From Hevea brasiliensis (Eukaryota > Streptophyta > Magnoliopsida > Malpighiales > Euphorbiaceae), in contig NC_079504.1 of NCBI RefSeq assembly GCF_030052815.1, positions 55,927,502-55,991,501 on the forward strand: a DNA stretch of 64,000 nucleotides. The letters are read 5' to 3'. Positions 1 through 10,483 of this stretch are shown piece after piece. Under the pieces are notes generated by a model. That model ran no database searches. It was not told the DNA's origin and saw nothing but the letters and a program-made list of their open reading frames with translations. Each line of letters begins with the position of its first letter. Position 1 is the first letter of the stretch. The position numbers were made by a program, and so were the translations under genes.

Positions 1-274
1 GGAGATGGTAAAAAAGAAAGGTGAGTGATGCTTTCTGAGAAATGTGAGGAGTTCAATCATGGTTTTATTAAGATCGGGCCTGAAGTGTCCTTTGGAGGGC
101 AGGCCAGACTCTGACTGGATGGTGTCATAACTGCATGGAACCACAACCTTCACCTCGCTTGCCAAATTTGCTCTTGTTAAAGCTGTTTGGACGTTGATGG
201 CTGCCCCAATGACAAAGGGATGGAACTGCTCACTGTAACTTAGGTGAAATGGCTCATCTCCAATAGCAACATAC
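1..274 (-). CDS. GH17 glucan endo-1,3-beta-glucosidase, exon 2 (partial, runs off left edge)
   Basis: This exon continues exon 1. The acceptor CAG lies at 277-275 on the minus strand and the exon is open for all 274 bases to the window edge. It begins YVAIGDEPFHLSYSEQFHPF and continues with VIGAAINVQTAL, EVKVVVPCSYDT and a segment ending LLTFLRKHHSPFFFTI. The Glu in IGDEP corresponds to the conserved GH17 proton donor (usually VGNEP). The AINVQTAL and VKV-V--SYD segments match the family downstream of that site. The nucleophile Glu, any X8 (CBM43) domain and the stop codon would lie to the left of base 1. No frameshift or stop is visible, so the gene looks functional as far as it can be read. 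Confidence 0.92.
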
Positions 275-1248
275 CTGTGTACAGTTCAGTTATAAGTACA
301 TAGAAATGAAATAATACTCTCAGTCTTTCACACATAAATAGTACAGAATTTTGTAAGAACAATATGGCAGAAAAATAACTAAAAGTTATTATGGTGCTTT
401 TGATGCATTTTTAGTACGCATCTGTATTGACTGCTGGTAGCATATGGGCAAGATGTCAGGTCCTTTTGCCTCCTTTCTCTTTTTGCTGGTTTATAGAGTA
501 CTGTATTTGATTTCAATGTGTGTTGGGATACTTAGGACACTCTGTTTTAGGTGCTTAGGTATTTACGTAGTAGGTACTCATTTTTTATGTTTGTCTGCAT
601 TCAGCAGCTTTAACTCTGTACCCAGCTAGTCCATAATAAATCAGGACATTGTAAGTCGTATTCTGATAAACAAAAACACAGCAAGACCATAGTTACCTGG
701 AATGTGATACTCCCAAGTTATGGTACGGGTGCCTGGTACGCGGTACCCCACTAAACGAAATATAGGATTCGTAAGAGGTAATCTTAATCGGTATGCTAAT
801 TCGTTTAGTTGATACGTCAATTCGATTTAAGATATACTAATTATATTTATTTAATAAATAACTTATTTTTTAATTTTATTTAACATATTATATTTATAAA
901 TTAAAATATTAATTTAATATGATAATTTTTTAATATAATAAATTAAAATATTAATTTAATATAATAATTTTTTAATATAATATACATTTTTATAAAATTC
1001 AAAGTTATTTATTTATTTTTTTAAGAAAAGTTATTTAATTATTATTATATTAAAATAATATGATTTTAAATAATTAATATAACAAATAGTTAATAATGAT
1101 TATTTATCTAAATAATTTAAATTTTTTTTCAAAAAAATATTCATTTGCACTCCAAAAATCAGGAATATACTGCCACCTAACATACCCAACCCACTAACAA
1201 GTCTTCCACCTACAAAATTTAGTCTTTCAAAACGTATCTCCTTTTTCC

Positions 1249-1316
1249 TTCTTCTTCTTCTTCTTCTTCTTCTTCTTCTTCTTCTTCGTTTCTACGACTT
1301 TTCTTCTTCTTCTTCT
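1249..1316. repeat. (TTC)n microsatellite in GH17 intron
   Basis: TTC repeats at 1249-1287 and again at 1300-1316, separated by a short non-repeat spacer. On the gene's strand this is a GAA purine tract. Confidence 0.95.
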
Positions 1317-2500
1317 TGTGCCTATTGCTTACACATGTGCATGCCTTTTGATTTTTCTTCTTTCTTTCTCTTTTCCTTCCTTTCTTCTATTTATTCTCGC
1401 TGGAACCTCCATTTTGGAGAACCAGATCGCGTCCCCTAGCGTTTTGGAACGCAGATGACTCGCGATTTGGAACTCACGAACCAGATTGCGGTTCCCAGGG
1501 GGTTTGAGCAAATCTGGTAACTATGAGCAAGACACAGGAGATCTTTGTGCCATTGTAACAAAAAAAAAAAACTTACTGTTTTGTGCTCTTTCTAAATCTA
1601 TATACTGCTACTTCTGTCCTACCTGATCAAGCAGGGGTATGGACATGACAGGACACCAAACCAACATGTCAACTTAACAAATGTTGAAAAAATTACCGCA
1701 CGACAAAGAAGGTATATACATGTCTTGTTGATACCAAAAAGGTCAGTTTAGAAGAAATAGAAACAGAAGAAGATGGGGACAAACAGAGGAAAGATGAGAG
1801 AGAATAGAGAGAATTAGAAATGGAAAATGATTAGAATCTTGATATTTCTTGGATTGATCCTTTCCAGCTAATGGACTGTTATTTATACACTATTTGATGA
1901 CAGGAATAACTGCTCCCGCCACTTTACCTGCCCTTTTGACTTCTCTAACTAATTCTCAGCAACACAATACAGCTTTCCACCCTTATTCTATCAACTATTA
2001 CTTTCCTGCATTCTTCAATCTTAGCCTTCTCCTTAAACCTGGTTCTCCTATATACTTTCATATATAAGAAACTAAAGATAAATCATAATCTGAGTTGCTC
2101 TATTTTAAGATGCAAAAATCATAGACTGTCATTTTAAGATGCAAAAATCATAGACCGTCACCATTTACTGACATAACATTATAATTCAAGTACTATAAGT
2201 TATGCTATCTATTCAGCAAGTTTTGGGAAATAGAAAGGAAGCATATCAATTTGCAATGTCTATATATGGGGCAAGCATTACAATTATCATCTTTATTTCC
2301 CAAGAACAAAAGTATACCAACAACCAGTTCGAAATTAAAATAAAAAGTTCCACATGAAAGACCAATTGGATGCAACTTCATAAACATCCTTGTCTTGACT
2401 TCTTGCTGATTAGCTACCCATTAATTATTGAACAAAACACCCTCCAAAACTGGCTTATTACATGAAGATATTAGTATCTTTATTGTGTCCTGCCATATCC

Positions 2501-2501
<1 letters not shown>

Positions 2502-2559
<58 letters not shown>
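2502..2559. repeat. (AAT)19 microsatellite in GH17 intron
   Basis: Uninterrupted AAT trinucleotide run of 58 bp, followed about 120 bp later by a (TA)n run at 2678-2700. It is probably polymorphic between individuals. Confidence 0.97.
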
Positions 2560-3695
2560 GTCGGCATGTTAGACACGTGCCTGACAAGGCCAAAGCTGCA
2601 AAATATGTGTCCATCCATCTTATATCAATTATAAAATAAATTATACACAAATGTGAATGTAAAGACAACACAGAACCATATATATATATATATATATATA
2701 CAAACAAAAGGCACAGGAGCAGATACACAAGGCTTGAACATATGATCTTGACCTCAAAATGAATTACTTCATAAACATGACGCCAAAATGATAATTTGAC
2801 TCATTGTTGTCTTCAGTTTTTATTTAATTATTTAGAAAGGGGTTAAGGGGAGCTAAACATGGAGTCTATTATCTTTTTTTTGTTTTAATTTTAAACCAAG
2901 ATTAACTTTTATTATTTGAAGAATTGAAATACAAATACTTGGTTGCTGGAATGGAAATTACACAAAGACCATAGGCACAAAAAGATGACACAAGATTGAA
3001 AATGCACTGCACTTTCTTATATCTCAGCAATGAAGGAAATATGCATCAACCCATAACAATGGCACATAGTATAACCAAAATTATCTGGTATTAATTGTTA
3101 AACCTTAAGTGCTATAAATTCAACAAGTTAGACCTGACTAGATTTTGGAACCTATAAGAAGCAAAGGGACAACATTGAAAAGAATTCTCTACTTGGCATT
3201 GTCTTATTAAATACTGCCAGTGCATCACAAATGACCATTGATCATTATAATTATAATTATTATTAGTAATTACTCCCTTTGCGAATTTCCATGTATAAAT
3301 ATATAATTTCATCCCATTCTCACATCAGTTTCATAGCAAGCCGTTCATAATGATCATTTCCAAACACGCATCAAAGATTATTTCTTACATTTGCCTACCC
3401 CAAGTTGTTCACATACAGAGAATTTCATCTACCACAAAAAGATGTATTCTACAAAGTACCTTTAAATCCTCGAAGGCAATTCCAACTCAGCAATTCACAC
3501 ATTCCACCAAAATCAAACCAATAAATAAATAAGCAATTTGCACTTCCCATCCAAACCCTAACGTTAAAATGATATATCTTTTGATTAAATACACGCATTT
3601 CCAATTCCAAGCACAATCAATGATCCACAAATTGAAAACCATTAGGTAACTAAACCCAGAAGAAAAAGAAAGGAAAATTAGCTAAGAGAACATAC

Positions 3696-4039
3696 TCAAT
3701 TCGAACTCCACTGCTACCGCTGGAGAAGTAGCGGGTGACATTATCATGGACCCAGCTCTCCGCAGCTTTCTTGGAAGAGTTGAAACTTTTAAGCATGGCA
3801 TTGGGAATGCCCACAGTGACACCAATGTTGGAGCCGGAGAGAGCTTGAAGCACAAGTGGGTCAGCATCGAAGAGCTTCACTTTGGAGATGTTGTTGGATT
3901 TCAAGAGCTCCACAACCTTTGGTGGCGGGAGAGGATGCGAGGTCGTCGTTCCCCAGTTCACACCTATAGCCACAACCGTGGAGCCGAGGGTGCATACCGT
4001 GGCCAAGAAGAGGAAAAGGAAACGGAAACTTGGAAGCAT
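3696..4039 (-). CDS. GH17 glucan endo-1,3-beta-glucosidase, exon 1 (signal peptide and N-terminus)
   Basis: The ATG at 4039-4037 opens a 344-nt exon. Residues 1 to about 24 form a hydrophobic signal peptide (MLPSFRFLFLFLATVCTLGS...), followed by IGVNWGT, the usual mature start of plant GH17 enzymes. The stretch KVKLFDADP and the motif VGIPNAML then match the first beta/alpha units of the family barrel. The exon ends at RIE, with a donor GTATGT at 3695-3690 in phase 2. Reading past the donor gives LLANFPFFFFWV, which is not GH17-like and supports the splice. Splicing to 274 restores E-Y-V-A-I-G-D-E-P, the expected GH17 block. The family hydrolyses 1,3-beta-glucans in the cell wall or at plasmodesmata. 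The product is probably secreted, and a GPI anchor cannot be judged because the C-terminus is outside the window. It is the only intact-looking host gene here. Confidence 0.93.
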
Positions 4040-4075
4040 TTGGCCTGGAGGACGTGAAATGCGCTAGGAAAACCT

Positions 4076-4117
<42 letters not shown>

Positions 4118-4200
4118 TCAGGTAAAGCTAGCGGGCACCATAAGTGACTGTGAGTGGGAAAACTTTGGATTCGTCTGGCGAAGTAAAGCATATTTGTTTG
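4040..4200 (-). promoter_or_regulatory. Probable GH17 5' UTR / proximal promoter with (GA/TC)n tract
   Basis: Directly upstream of the GH17 ATG. A pure GA run at 4079-4115 on the plus strand reads as (TC)n in the gene's sense. Such tracts are common in plant 5' UTRs and core promoters. No convincing TATA box was identified, and the transcription start cannot be placed from sequence alone. Confidence 0.45.
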
Positions 4201-5091
4201 TTGAAATTTTTCGGGACCAGCATACAGCCCTCAGCCTCAGGCATCCAACAATGCTATTTATTGACCTTGACCAAATTTAAAAAATGTCCATTTAATTAAA
4301 ATAAATAAAATGGGAAAAAAAATCAAATATTCACAAAATTCTTTGTAAGGGACGAGTGAAAAACATATGCTTTGAAGAATAAAATTTGAAATAAATTGAA
4401 TAAATATTAAAAAAAATACCTTAATTTTATTGATAAACGCAAACTTTTAAAAAGTAGGGGAAATTTTAAGAGAAAGTAGCTAAACATACAAACTCAATCC
4501 TATGAAGGAAGAGATAGGTTTATAGACTATGGACTTAGAAACATTTAAAAGTTCAAAATCTTATCATAAAATTTATTACAAGAAATAAACTACAACTTAT
4601 AAGGAAATGAAATTATTACAAGAAAATAAACCATAACTTACAAGAAAACTAAATACTATTACTACAAAAAGATGGCTATTGGATCAAAAAGCATAAACAT
4701 TTGCATAACTAAAAATTTTAATTATTTTTAATTGTGAATAATAAAATTGAATCTTTCTGATTAGGTACAATTTTATCCAAATGGCTAAATTGAATTACAG
4801 TAAATTATAATAAAATTTTGTTTGATTAACAAAATAATATATTGATTTAAAATATATGATAATTAAAATCTCAAGGATTATATTATAATTTATTATTAAT
4901 TTTTGTAAATTTAATTTAACCCTTTATCTAAAATTACACCTAATTGAGAAGGTTTGACTTTATTGTTTACTATTAAAAGTTTTGGCTATAAATATAAATT
5001 CGAGCAAATGTTTGGACTTTTTCATCCAATAAGCCTTTATATTTTGATATATTGATTAACCAATGTTAAAAAAAAGGGATAAAAACTATAT
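4201..5091. other. AT-rich intergenic DNA, nothing recognised
   Basis: This is low-complexity AT-rich sequence upstream of the GH17 gene. It has no ORF of note, no terminal repeats and no recognised element. Distal promoter elements could be here but none can be supported. Confidence 0.6.
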
Positions 5092-5915
5092 TAGTGGCCT
5101 CTTTTGCCCCATCCGCGTGGAGGAGGCCTCCTCCTCCTTCTACACGATAGTAGGTCTCCCTCTCCCCATCGGGATGGTTTGTAAATATTGTTTTGTTGGT
5201 GTTAGGTTACAAATCTAAGCTTCATTGAGAGGGATGTGCATGTATTGATCTACTTGGCTGTGTCTTCCCAGTATCACCTCTCCAGCTAGCCTTAAGTTAT
5301 GGGTTGTTTTGGTGAGCAAAGGTCTCTATTTTGCTATGATGGTACTAGGTTTTCTTTGTTTTACAAATCTAGGCATTGGATCTAAGGAGGGTATAGTTTA
5401 GTTTGATTGATAATCACTTTGGAGTCTTTCCCCACATTGGCAATGGCTGACTCTCAATAGTCAAAGAAGCTAAAGAGCTCTACATTGCCCCTCTGTCTTT
5501 TGGATCTCCAGCAACCCCATGGCTCCTTGCACAATCTGTTGTTCTTTAAGGCTCAATCTTCCATTCACCTTTATCTAGGGTTGTTTTTGATTCCGTTGGT
5601 CTTGCATGGATCTCCTAATCTTCTTAGTTTCCGAAGATGGCCACTGAGCTCAGCGACGATGTTTCCTTTAGCAGGCAGCTGTCTCCTTTCTTGGTAGTGT
5701 CAACCATAGCTAGGGTTAGATTTTGGTTGGGCCTTGTGTGTTCTAGATTCTTGGGCCTTTTTTCTCTTTGGGTTAAGGATTTAGAACTGTACATGGCTTT
5801 GGGTCTTCATTAGGTGTTTGCCTGCTGGTTCAGGATTGATCTAGCATATGTATTTAGCCCTAACCATGTAATGATCCTTTTCTAATGAATGCCTATATCT
5901 TTCGGGAGAAAAAAA
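5092..5915 (+). mobile_element. Possible short LINE-type retroelement copy ending in poly(A)
   Basis: About 820 bp of markedly less AT-rich, T/G-rich text stands out sharply from its surroundings. It starts near a GGAGGAGGCCTCCTCC-like stretch and ends with TAATGAATGCCTATATC, a few bases and then an A-run, which resembles the 3' end of plant L1-type LINEs (a TAATGAAT-type tail followed by poly(A)). There is no reverse transcriptase ORF and no convincing target-site duplication was found. It could be a non-autonomous or internally deleted LINE, or a retro-copied transcript. Confidence 0.4.
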
Positions 5916-7036
5916 TTATAGTTTGTATATTATTAAAATATATTTTTATTTTTAATTTTACAGTCAATTTAAAATTTTAAATTTTTATTCATTCTCAACT
6001 TATCTAAAATAAAACCATATTTTTAGAGTTAATATAATATTTTATGAATATTTAAAACTATTTAATTATTTATTTGATTTATCATACTAAAATTTATGCA
6101 ATTATTATTGTTTTCCTAAAAAATTAATAATACCATCTTTACTTGCATTACTTTAAAATTAGGTTTTAGTTGATTTCTAAGTAGTTCACATCCAATTTAT
6201 ATTAATTTCTTTGATTTTATTTTAATATAAGTACAAAAACTAATAATAAATATCATTTAACTTTATTTTAAATTTTTAGTTAATTTAAAATTTTTATTCT
6301 CAATTTATTTAAAATAAAATTATACTTTTAGAGATAGTCTAATACTTTTATAATAGTCTAATACTTTTATAAATATTTAAAATTCCTTCATTATTTATTT
6401 GATTTATGCTATTAAAATTTGTATGATAATAATAATTATTATTAAAAAATTAATAATATTATTTTTTTACTTGCATTACTTTTTAATGCAATTTTAATTA
6501 AAGTTTGAGTAATACACATTTGATTTATTTTAACTTCTTTGATTTTATTTCAATGGTATTCAAACTCTAATTAAAAATGGATTCTTTTTTATTTTTATAA
6601 ATTCATATTAAATATTTTTTTTCTTCTTTTCTATATTAACAAAATAATATATAAAATTTTAAGTTATTATTTAGTATAAAATTATTTATATTTAATTAAA
6701 GTTTAATGATTTTTATGACATAAATCAAAGTTGAGTGCAGGCGATGGTTAGGGATGACAATTATTTTCAAACTCAATTTGATGCGCCTTGCAATCGATTA
6801 ATTTTCGTCGACTTTGATATTATGCGAGACAAAAGGGGGGAGACCTTCTCCCCATCCCAAATCTTTGTAACCTACCCCACACAATAATATATTATTATTT
6901 TTATAAAAGATTAATTATTTTTATATATTTATATATTTAAATATTATAATTTTAATTAAAATATAGATAATTATTAAAATTATGTTAAAACTTATATTTC
7001 TAACTTATAATTTATTTTTAAATAAATAGCTATATG

Positions 7037-7083
<47 letters not shown>

Positions 7084-7411
7084 TAAAATGAAAATAGAAC
7101 AAAAAAAGTCCTCGCGAGAAAACCTAACTCGCCCCTCTCTCCAGTAAGAAAGTCCCTACCCTGACCTTAAACTCCTGTGGGGTGAGGACACCCACCTACT
7201 TAAGTTAACGAAAGATGAGTGAAATTTAATTATAAGTTAACCTATAAGTCAGTAATAACAGGTCATAGGAATTTTAATGATACTCAAATTGAATTTCAGA
7301 GATTTATTTTTATGATACAAATTAAAGTTGAAAGACAACGCTGGTACAACCACTTAAGTTAAGGAATGATAGATAAAATTAATCCAATATTAAGTGATCC
7401 ATAGCCTCTTT
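5916..7411. other. AT-rich intergenic DNA with (ATA)n microsatellite
   Basis: Very AT-rich sequence with (ATA)n at 7037-7082. A GC-richer stretch at about 6750-6890, starting near TTAGGGATGACAAT, looks like one end of an old non-autonomous element, but no partner end was found. No gene is seen. Confidence 0.55.
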
Positions 7412-8996
7412 TGAAGGGTTTGGTGTAGCAAAAAGCATGAAAAAGCAATTTTAAAAATTATAAACTCCATGTTTCATGCATCACATGCAAGTACATTTTA
7501 ACTATTGTCAATATCTTACATTATAGTTACAACGCTTATAAATTAATTGCTATTAGCCTACTTGTCATTAGGAAGCTAAAAACTAAAATCTAACTAAAGG
7601 TTTTAGGGACTTTACTCAAGTAGGTGCAGAATCAATATTCATCACCAATCTGGAAAGCTAAAACCTCCAAGTATCAGTCCTCTCATCCGTCTACACGAAC
7701 AATGTGATCTTGGCTCAACCCTTGAACCATAAATCCTCTAGGTGCATGTTACCCAAATAGGCGTAGAATCAATATTTGTTACCAATCAAGGAAGCGAAGA
7801 CATTCAAGCGTGGGTCTTCTCATCTGTCCGCACGAATAATGTGATCTTGGCTCAATTCGCTTTGATTAAGCTTGAACTTGAGGAAGGAATAGGTTATCTT
7901 GGTTTTCCTTTAGGATAATTAGAGAAAAAACTTTTCTAATTTCAATTCAAGAGTAAAACTTCTAATGTCTCTTGAATTGCTAGAAGAAAAGTGTAAGAGA
8001 AAAGGTGTTTGGCTTAAAAGGAAAGATGAAGAGAAAAAGAAACTTTCTTGCAAAAGTGTTTCATATCCTTAGATGCATATGGTTTGTGACTATTTATACT
8101 TTAAAGATTCCATATGCCTAAAGTGGGCAAAATTTCACAAAATTTTAGAGAATCTAAATCTCTAAATTTGGTAAGTGGAGCTGGAATATTCTCCATTAAG
8201 CAAAAATCTTTTTGCCACTTGTCTTCCTCTCACTAAGAGGGTGTTTATTTTAACTTATAAACTAGTTAAACCAGCTTATAAATTTTAAAAATAGGCTGAT
8301 CTATTTATTTATAATAATTTTTTTAGGCTTGTAAGTTTTAAAAAGTAAGTTGGGAGGGGAGGGGGACCCAACTTTTTATTTTAGTGCTTATAAGCCCTAT
8401 GCTTATAAGCTACTTTAATCAAATATTTTATTATATTTAATTTTTAAAATTTAATCATAAATCTAATTTAACATCTTGTTTAGTCATTTTAATAATTAAT
8501 GTACTTATAAGCTATTTTTTACCAAACACATTAGTTGTTTATCAATAACTTATAAATACTTTAACCAAACACGTAACTGCTTAAAATTTTAAATACTTAT
8601 AAGCTCAAATTAGCTTATAAGTACTAATGCCTATAAGTTGATTTTTATAAGCTAAGCCAAACACCCTCTAAGTCAACTTGATTAGGTGTTACCATCTCAT
8701 GGTGCCACATGGCATCTCATGCCAAATCACTAAAACCCACTAAGCCATATTTTCTCTCATGGCTTCATAAGCAATATTAATTCTCTTACTTCATTAATTT
8801 ATGTCACATATAAATTATTAATTAATTAAACTCTTTTAATTAATTAAGCTTATATTTAAACTGCTAAAATATTAGTTTATTTTCTTCTAATAAATCCAAA
8901 AAGTTGAATTTAGTTTCAAGTTATGCTAGGAATCTTGCAATCTTATTACAAACTAAATTTATTAATTTAATTAATCAAATAAACTATTTAATTAAT
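7412..8996 (-). mobile_element. Decayed copia-type LTR, first part (outermost layer of the nest)
   Basis: This part begins TGAAGGG, like the 3' end of the LTRs of copia element E (TGAAGGAAC) read on the plus strand. It follows the same order of landmarks as those LTRs: an A-rich start and a CATGCATCA-like stretch, then an ATCTCATGGTGCCACATG-like stretch and a TTTCAAGT-ATGCTAGG block near 8920. It is heavily diverged, so it belongs to a related but different family. The continuation (TTAATTAAT onward at 61862-62220) lies beyond element X. The left flank lacks a primer-binding site, so 7412 is the outer edge of a 3' or solo LTR. It is inferred to be oriented on the minus strand. Confidence 0.6.
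8237..8668. mobile_element. Harbinger/Tourist-type MITE, 432 bp
   Basis: The terminal inverted repeats start GAGGGTGTTTATTTTAAC on the left and GAGGGTGTTTGGCTTAGC on the right (reverse complement). They are flanked by a perfect 3-bp TAA duplication (8234-8236 and 8669-8671). TAA duplications and GGGTGTTTGG-like termini are typical of PIF/Harbinger-derived MITEs. The interior is AT-rich, non-coding and full of TTATAAGC motifs in both orientations. It is inserted in the copia-type LTR remnant. Confidence 0.85.
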
Positions 8997-9332
8997 GGCC
9001 TATTGGCTAAATAAATCCAAATCTATATGTTGGTTGTTGATTATATTTAAAATTTTTAATTTTAGACAATTTAATAATAATTTTAAAAGTTGAAGAAATT
9101 TTATCCAAAACCCATAATCTAATTTAGGGATTTTGGCTTTTGCCACATAGGATGCTAAGCAACTTGACAAGTCACAATTTTGGCTTTTGCCACATAAGAT
9201 GCTAAGTGACTTGACAAATTACAATTTTTATTCTTTTTTTTTTTAATTTGATTTATCTCTCTCTCCCTCATTCTCTCCCTTTCTTGCCCTCTCTCTGTTC
9301 TGAGCAATCAAGCTCACAAGATATAAATCATT
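8997..9332 (+). repeat. Left terminal inverted repeat of element X
   Basis: It aligns with the reverse complement of 61590-61861, with shared blocks such as TTTTAGACAATTTAAT, GAAGAAATTTTATCCAAAAC and CAATCAAGCTCACAAGATAT. It is longer than the right arm mainly because of a 47-bp tandem duplication (9131-9177 and 9178-9224) that the right arm lacks. Confidence 0.85.
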
Positions 9333-10483
9333 CATCAGATTATGTTATAATTCATTACTGAAACAAAAATTAGTGATTTGGCTTTCATTTCTTGCATGAT
9401 GAATGGTAGAAGAATTCATAATGAACATAATTAAGTAGATTCCATAAAAAATTCACAAAAAGTAACCAAAGGAAGATTTCTATTTCAAACAACATATCAT
9501 CTAGCAGCTCATAAATCATGACAAAATTATTTTTGATGGCATCTTCATCAAAAGCCCCACCAAAGTACAATTTTGATGCATGCTGAATACACCAATTAAA
9601 TATACTCTAGCTAAACTACTTGTATACAGAGTAAGCAGAGGTCGATCCCACAGGGAATGAGTAAATGCAAATAAGAAAATAGATCTTAGAGACACAAATA
9701 AACAAAAAAAACATAAAACAGTGAAAATACATACCTAATTTATCAAACTAGATATGCAAAGTAAATTAAAGGGGGTTTTTGATTTGTAATTGTTAATCTA
9801 ATGAAGCTAAACTAATAATGCTAGAATTAACTAAGGCTAACGATACTTATGAATACTCAACATAATCATATTGTAACAAATTCAGCAGAGAGGGTGTATC
9901 CCCCACGTAACATTTATCAATTATTGACTAACGATGCAAATTTATTCAATTGAGTAAATTACTTATAAAAGTTAACAACTTCTTTATCTTTCCTTATAGA
10001 TTAGATTAACTAGGAAGTGCTCTACAATTAATCCCTTACCATCACACTCAATTTAAGACTAGAGTAGCTTATAATTAAGTTTAATGTTAGTATTGATCCT
10101 TAGAAAGACATCCCAATCCAAGGTAACAAACTCATTCAGCATGGTTCATTCAACCTAGACACTTATTTTTATAATGAAATAAATCATTATGTGCTACTTA
10201 TAGTTAGATTATTAAAGCTATTATGTACTCAAATTATCTTAACTTAGTAATGTGTTTTCATGCATAATTAATTAGTTGGCCACTCTAACTAACCATACAT
10301 TAAACATTCATAACATAAACCAAAAGAAAAGTGATACTCAATATAGAATAAATCAGAATTTATTAAACTCAAATCAAAGTCTCATGGTAACATGTTCCAT
10401 GGCTTTAATTCCCTCCTTACTGAATTATAAAACTACTCTCACATAACTAAGAACATTAAACATAAACAAATTAACAAAAGAAG
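9333..10483. other. Interior of element X, left segment; no gene recognised
   Basis: AT-rich non-coding DNA. A block around 9570-9660 contains GGTCGATCCCACAGGGAATG, a motif I associate with dispersed plant repeats, but I cannot assign the family. The last five bases (10479-10483, AGAAG) are the target duplicated by gypsy C. Short ORFs such as 9385-9570 show no domain. Confidence 0.5.

Larger units (their letters stand above)
275..3695 (-). other. Large first intron of the GH17 gene (3,421 bp)
   Basis: The intron is bounded by GT (3695-3694) and AG (276-275) on the minus strand. It lies after the codon block RIE/YVA, a usual position for the first intron of plant GH17 genes, although plant introns are more often well under 1 kb. 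It contains a very AT-rich stretch (about 820-1130), (TTC)n at 1249-1287 and 1300-1316, (AAT)n at 2502-2559 and (TA)n at 2678-2700. A purine-rich stretch near 1740-1830 is not recognised. Short ORFs here, including poly-isoleucine ones from the AAT repeat, are chance. No transposon with clear ends was found. Confidence 0.85.

Noticed and set aside
1740..1990. Possible LTR end in the GH17 intron (purine-rich start, then a sequence resembling copia promoter regions)
   Set aside because: No matching second LTR, no primer-binding site and no target duplication were found.
2421..2634. Poly-isoleucine and poly-leucine open frames on both strands
   Set aside because: They are direct translations of the AAT microsatellite.
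3746..4067. Plus-strand frames over GH17 exon 1 (103 and 61 codons)
   Set aside because: They are antisense to a well-supported exon with signal peptide and splice site.
6750..7200. Possible hAT-like end at TTAGGGATGACAAT
   Set aside because: No inverted partner or duplication was located, so the resemblance is too weak to call.
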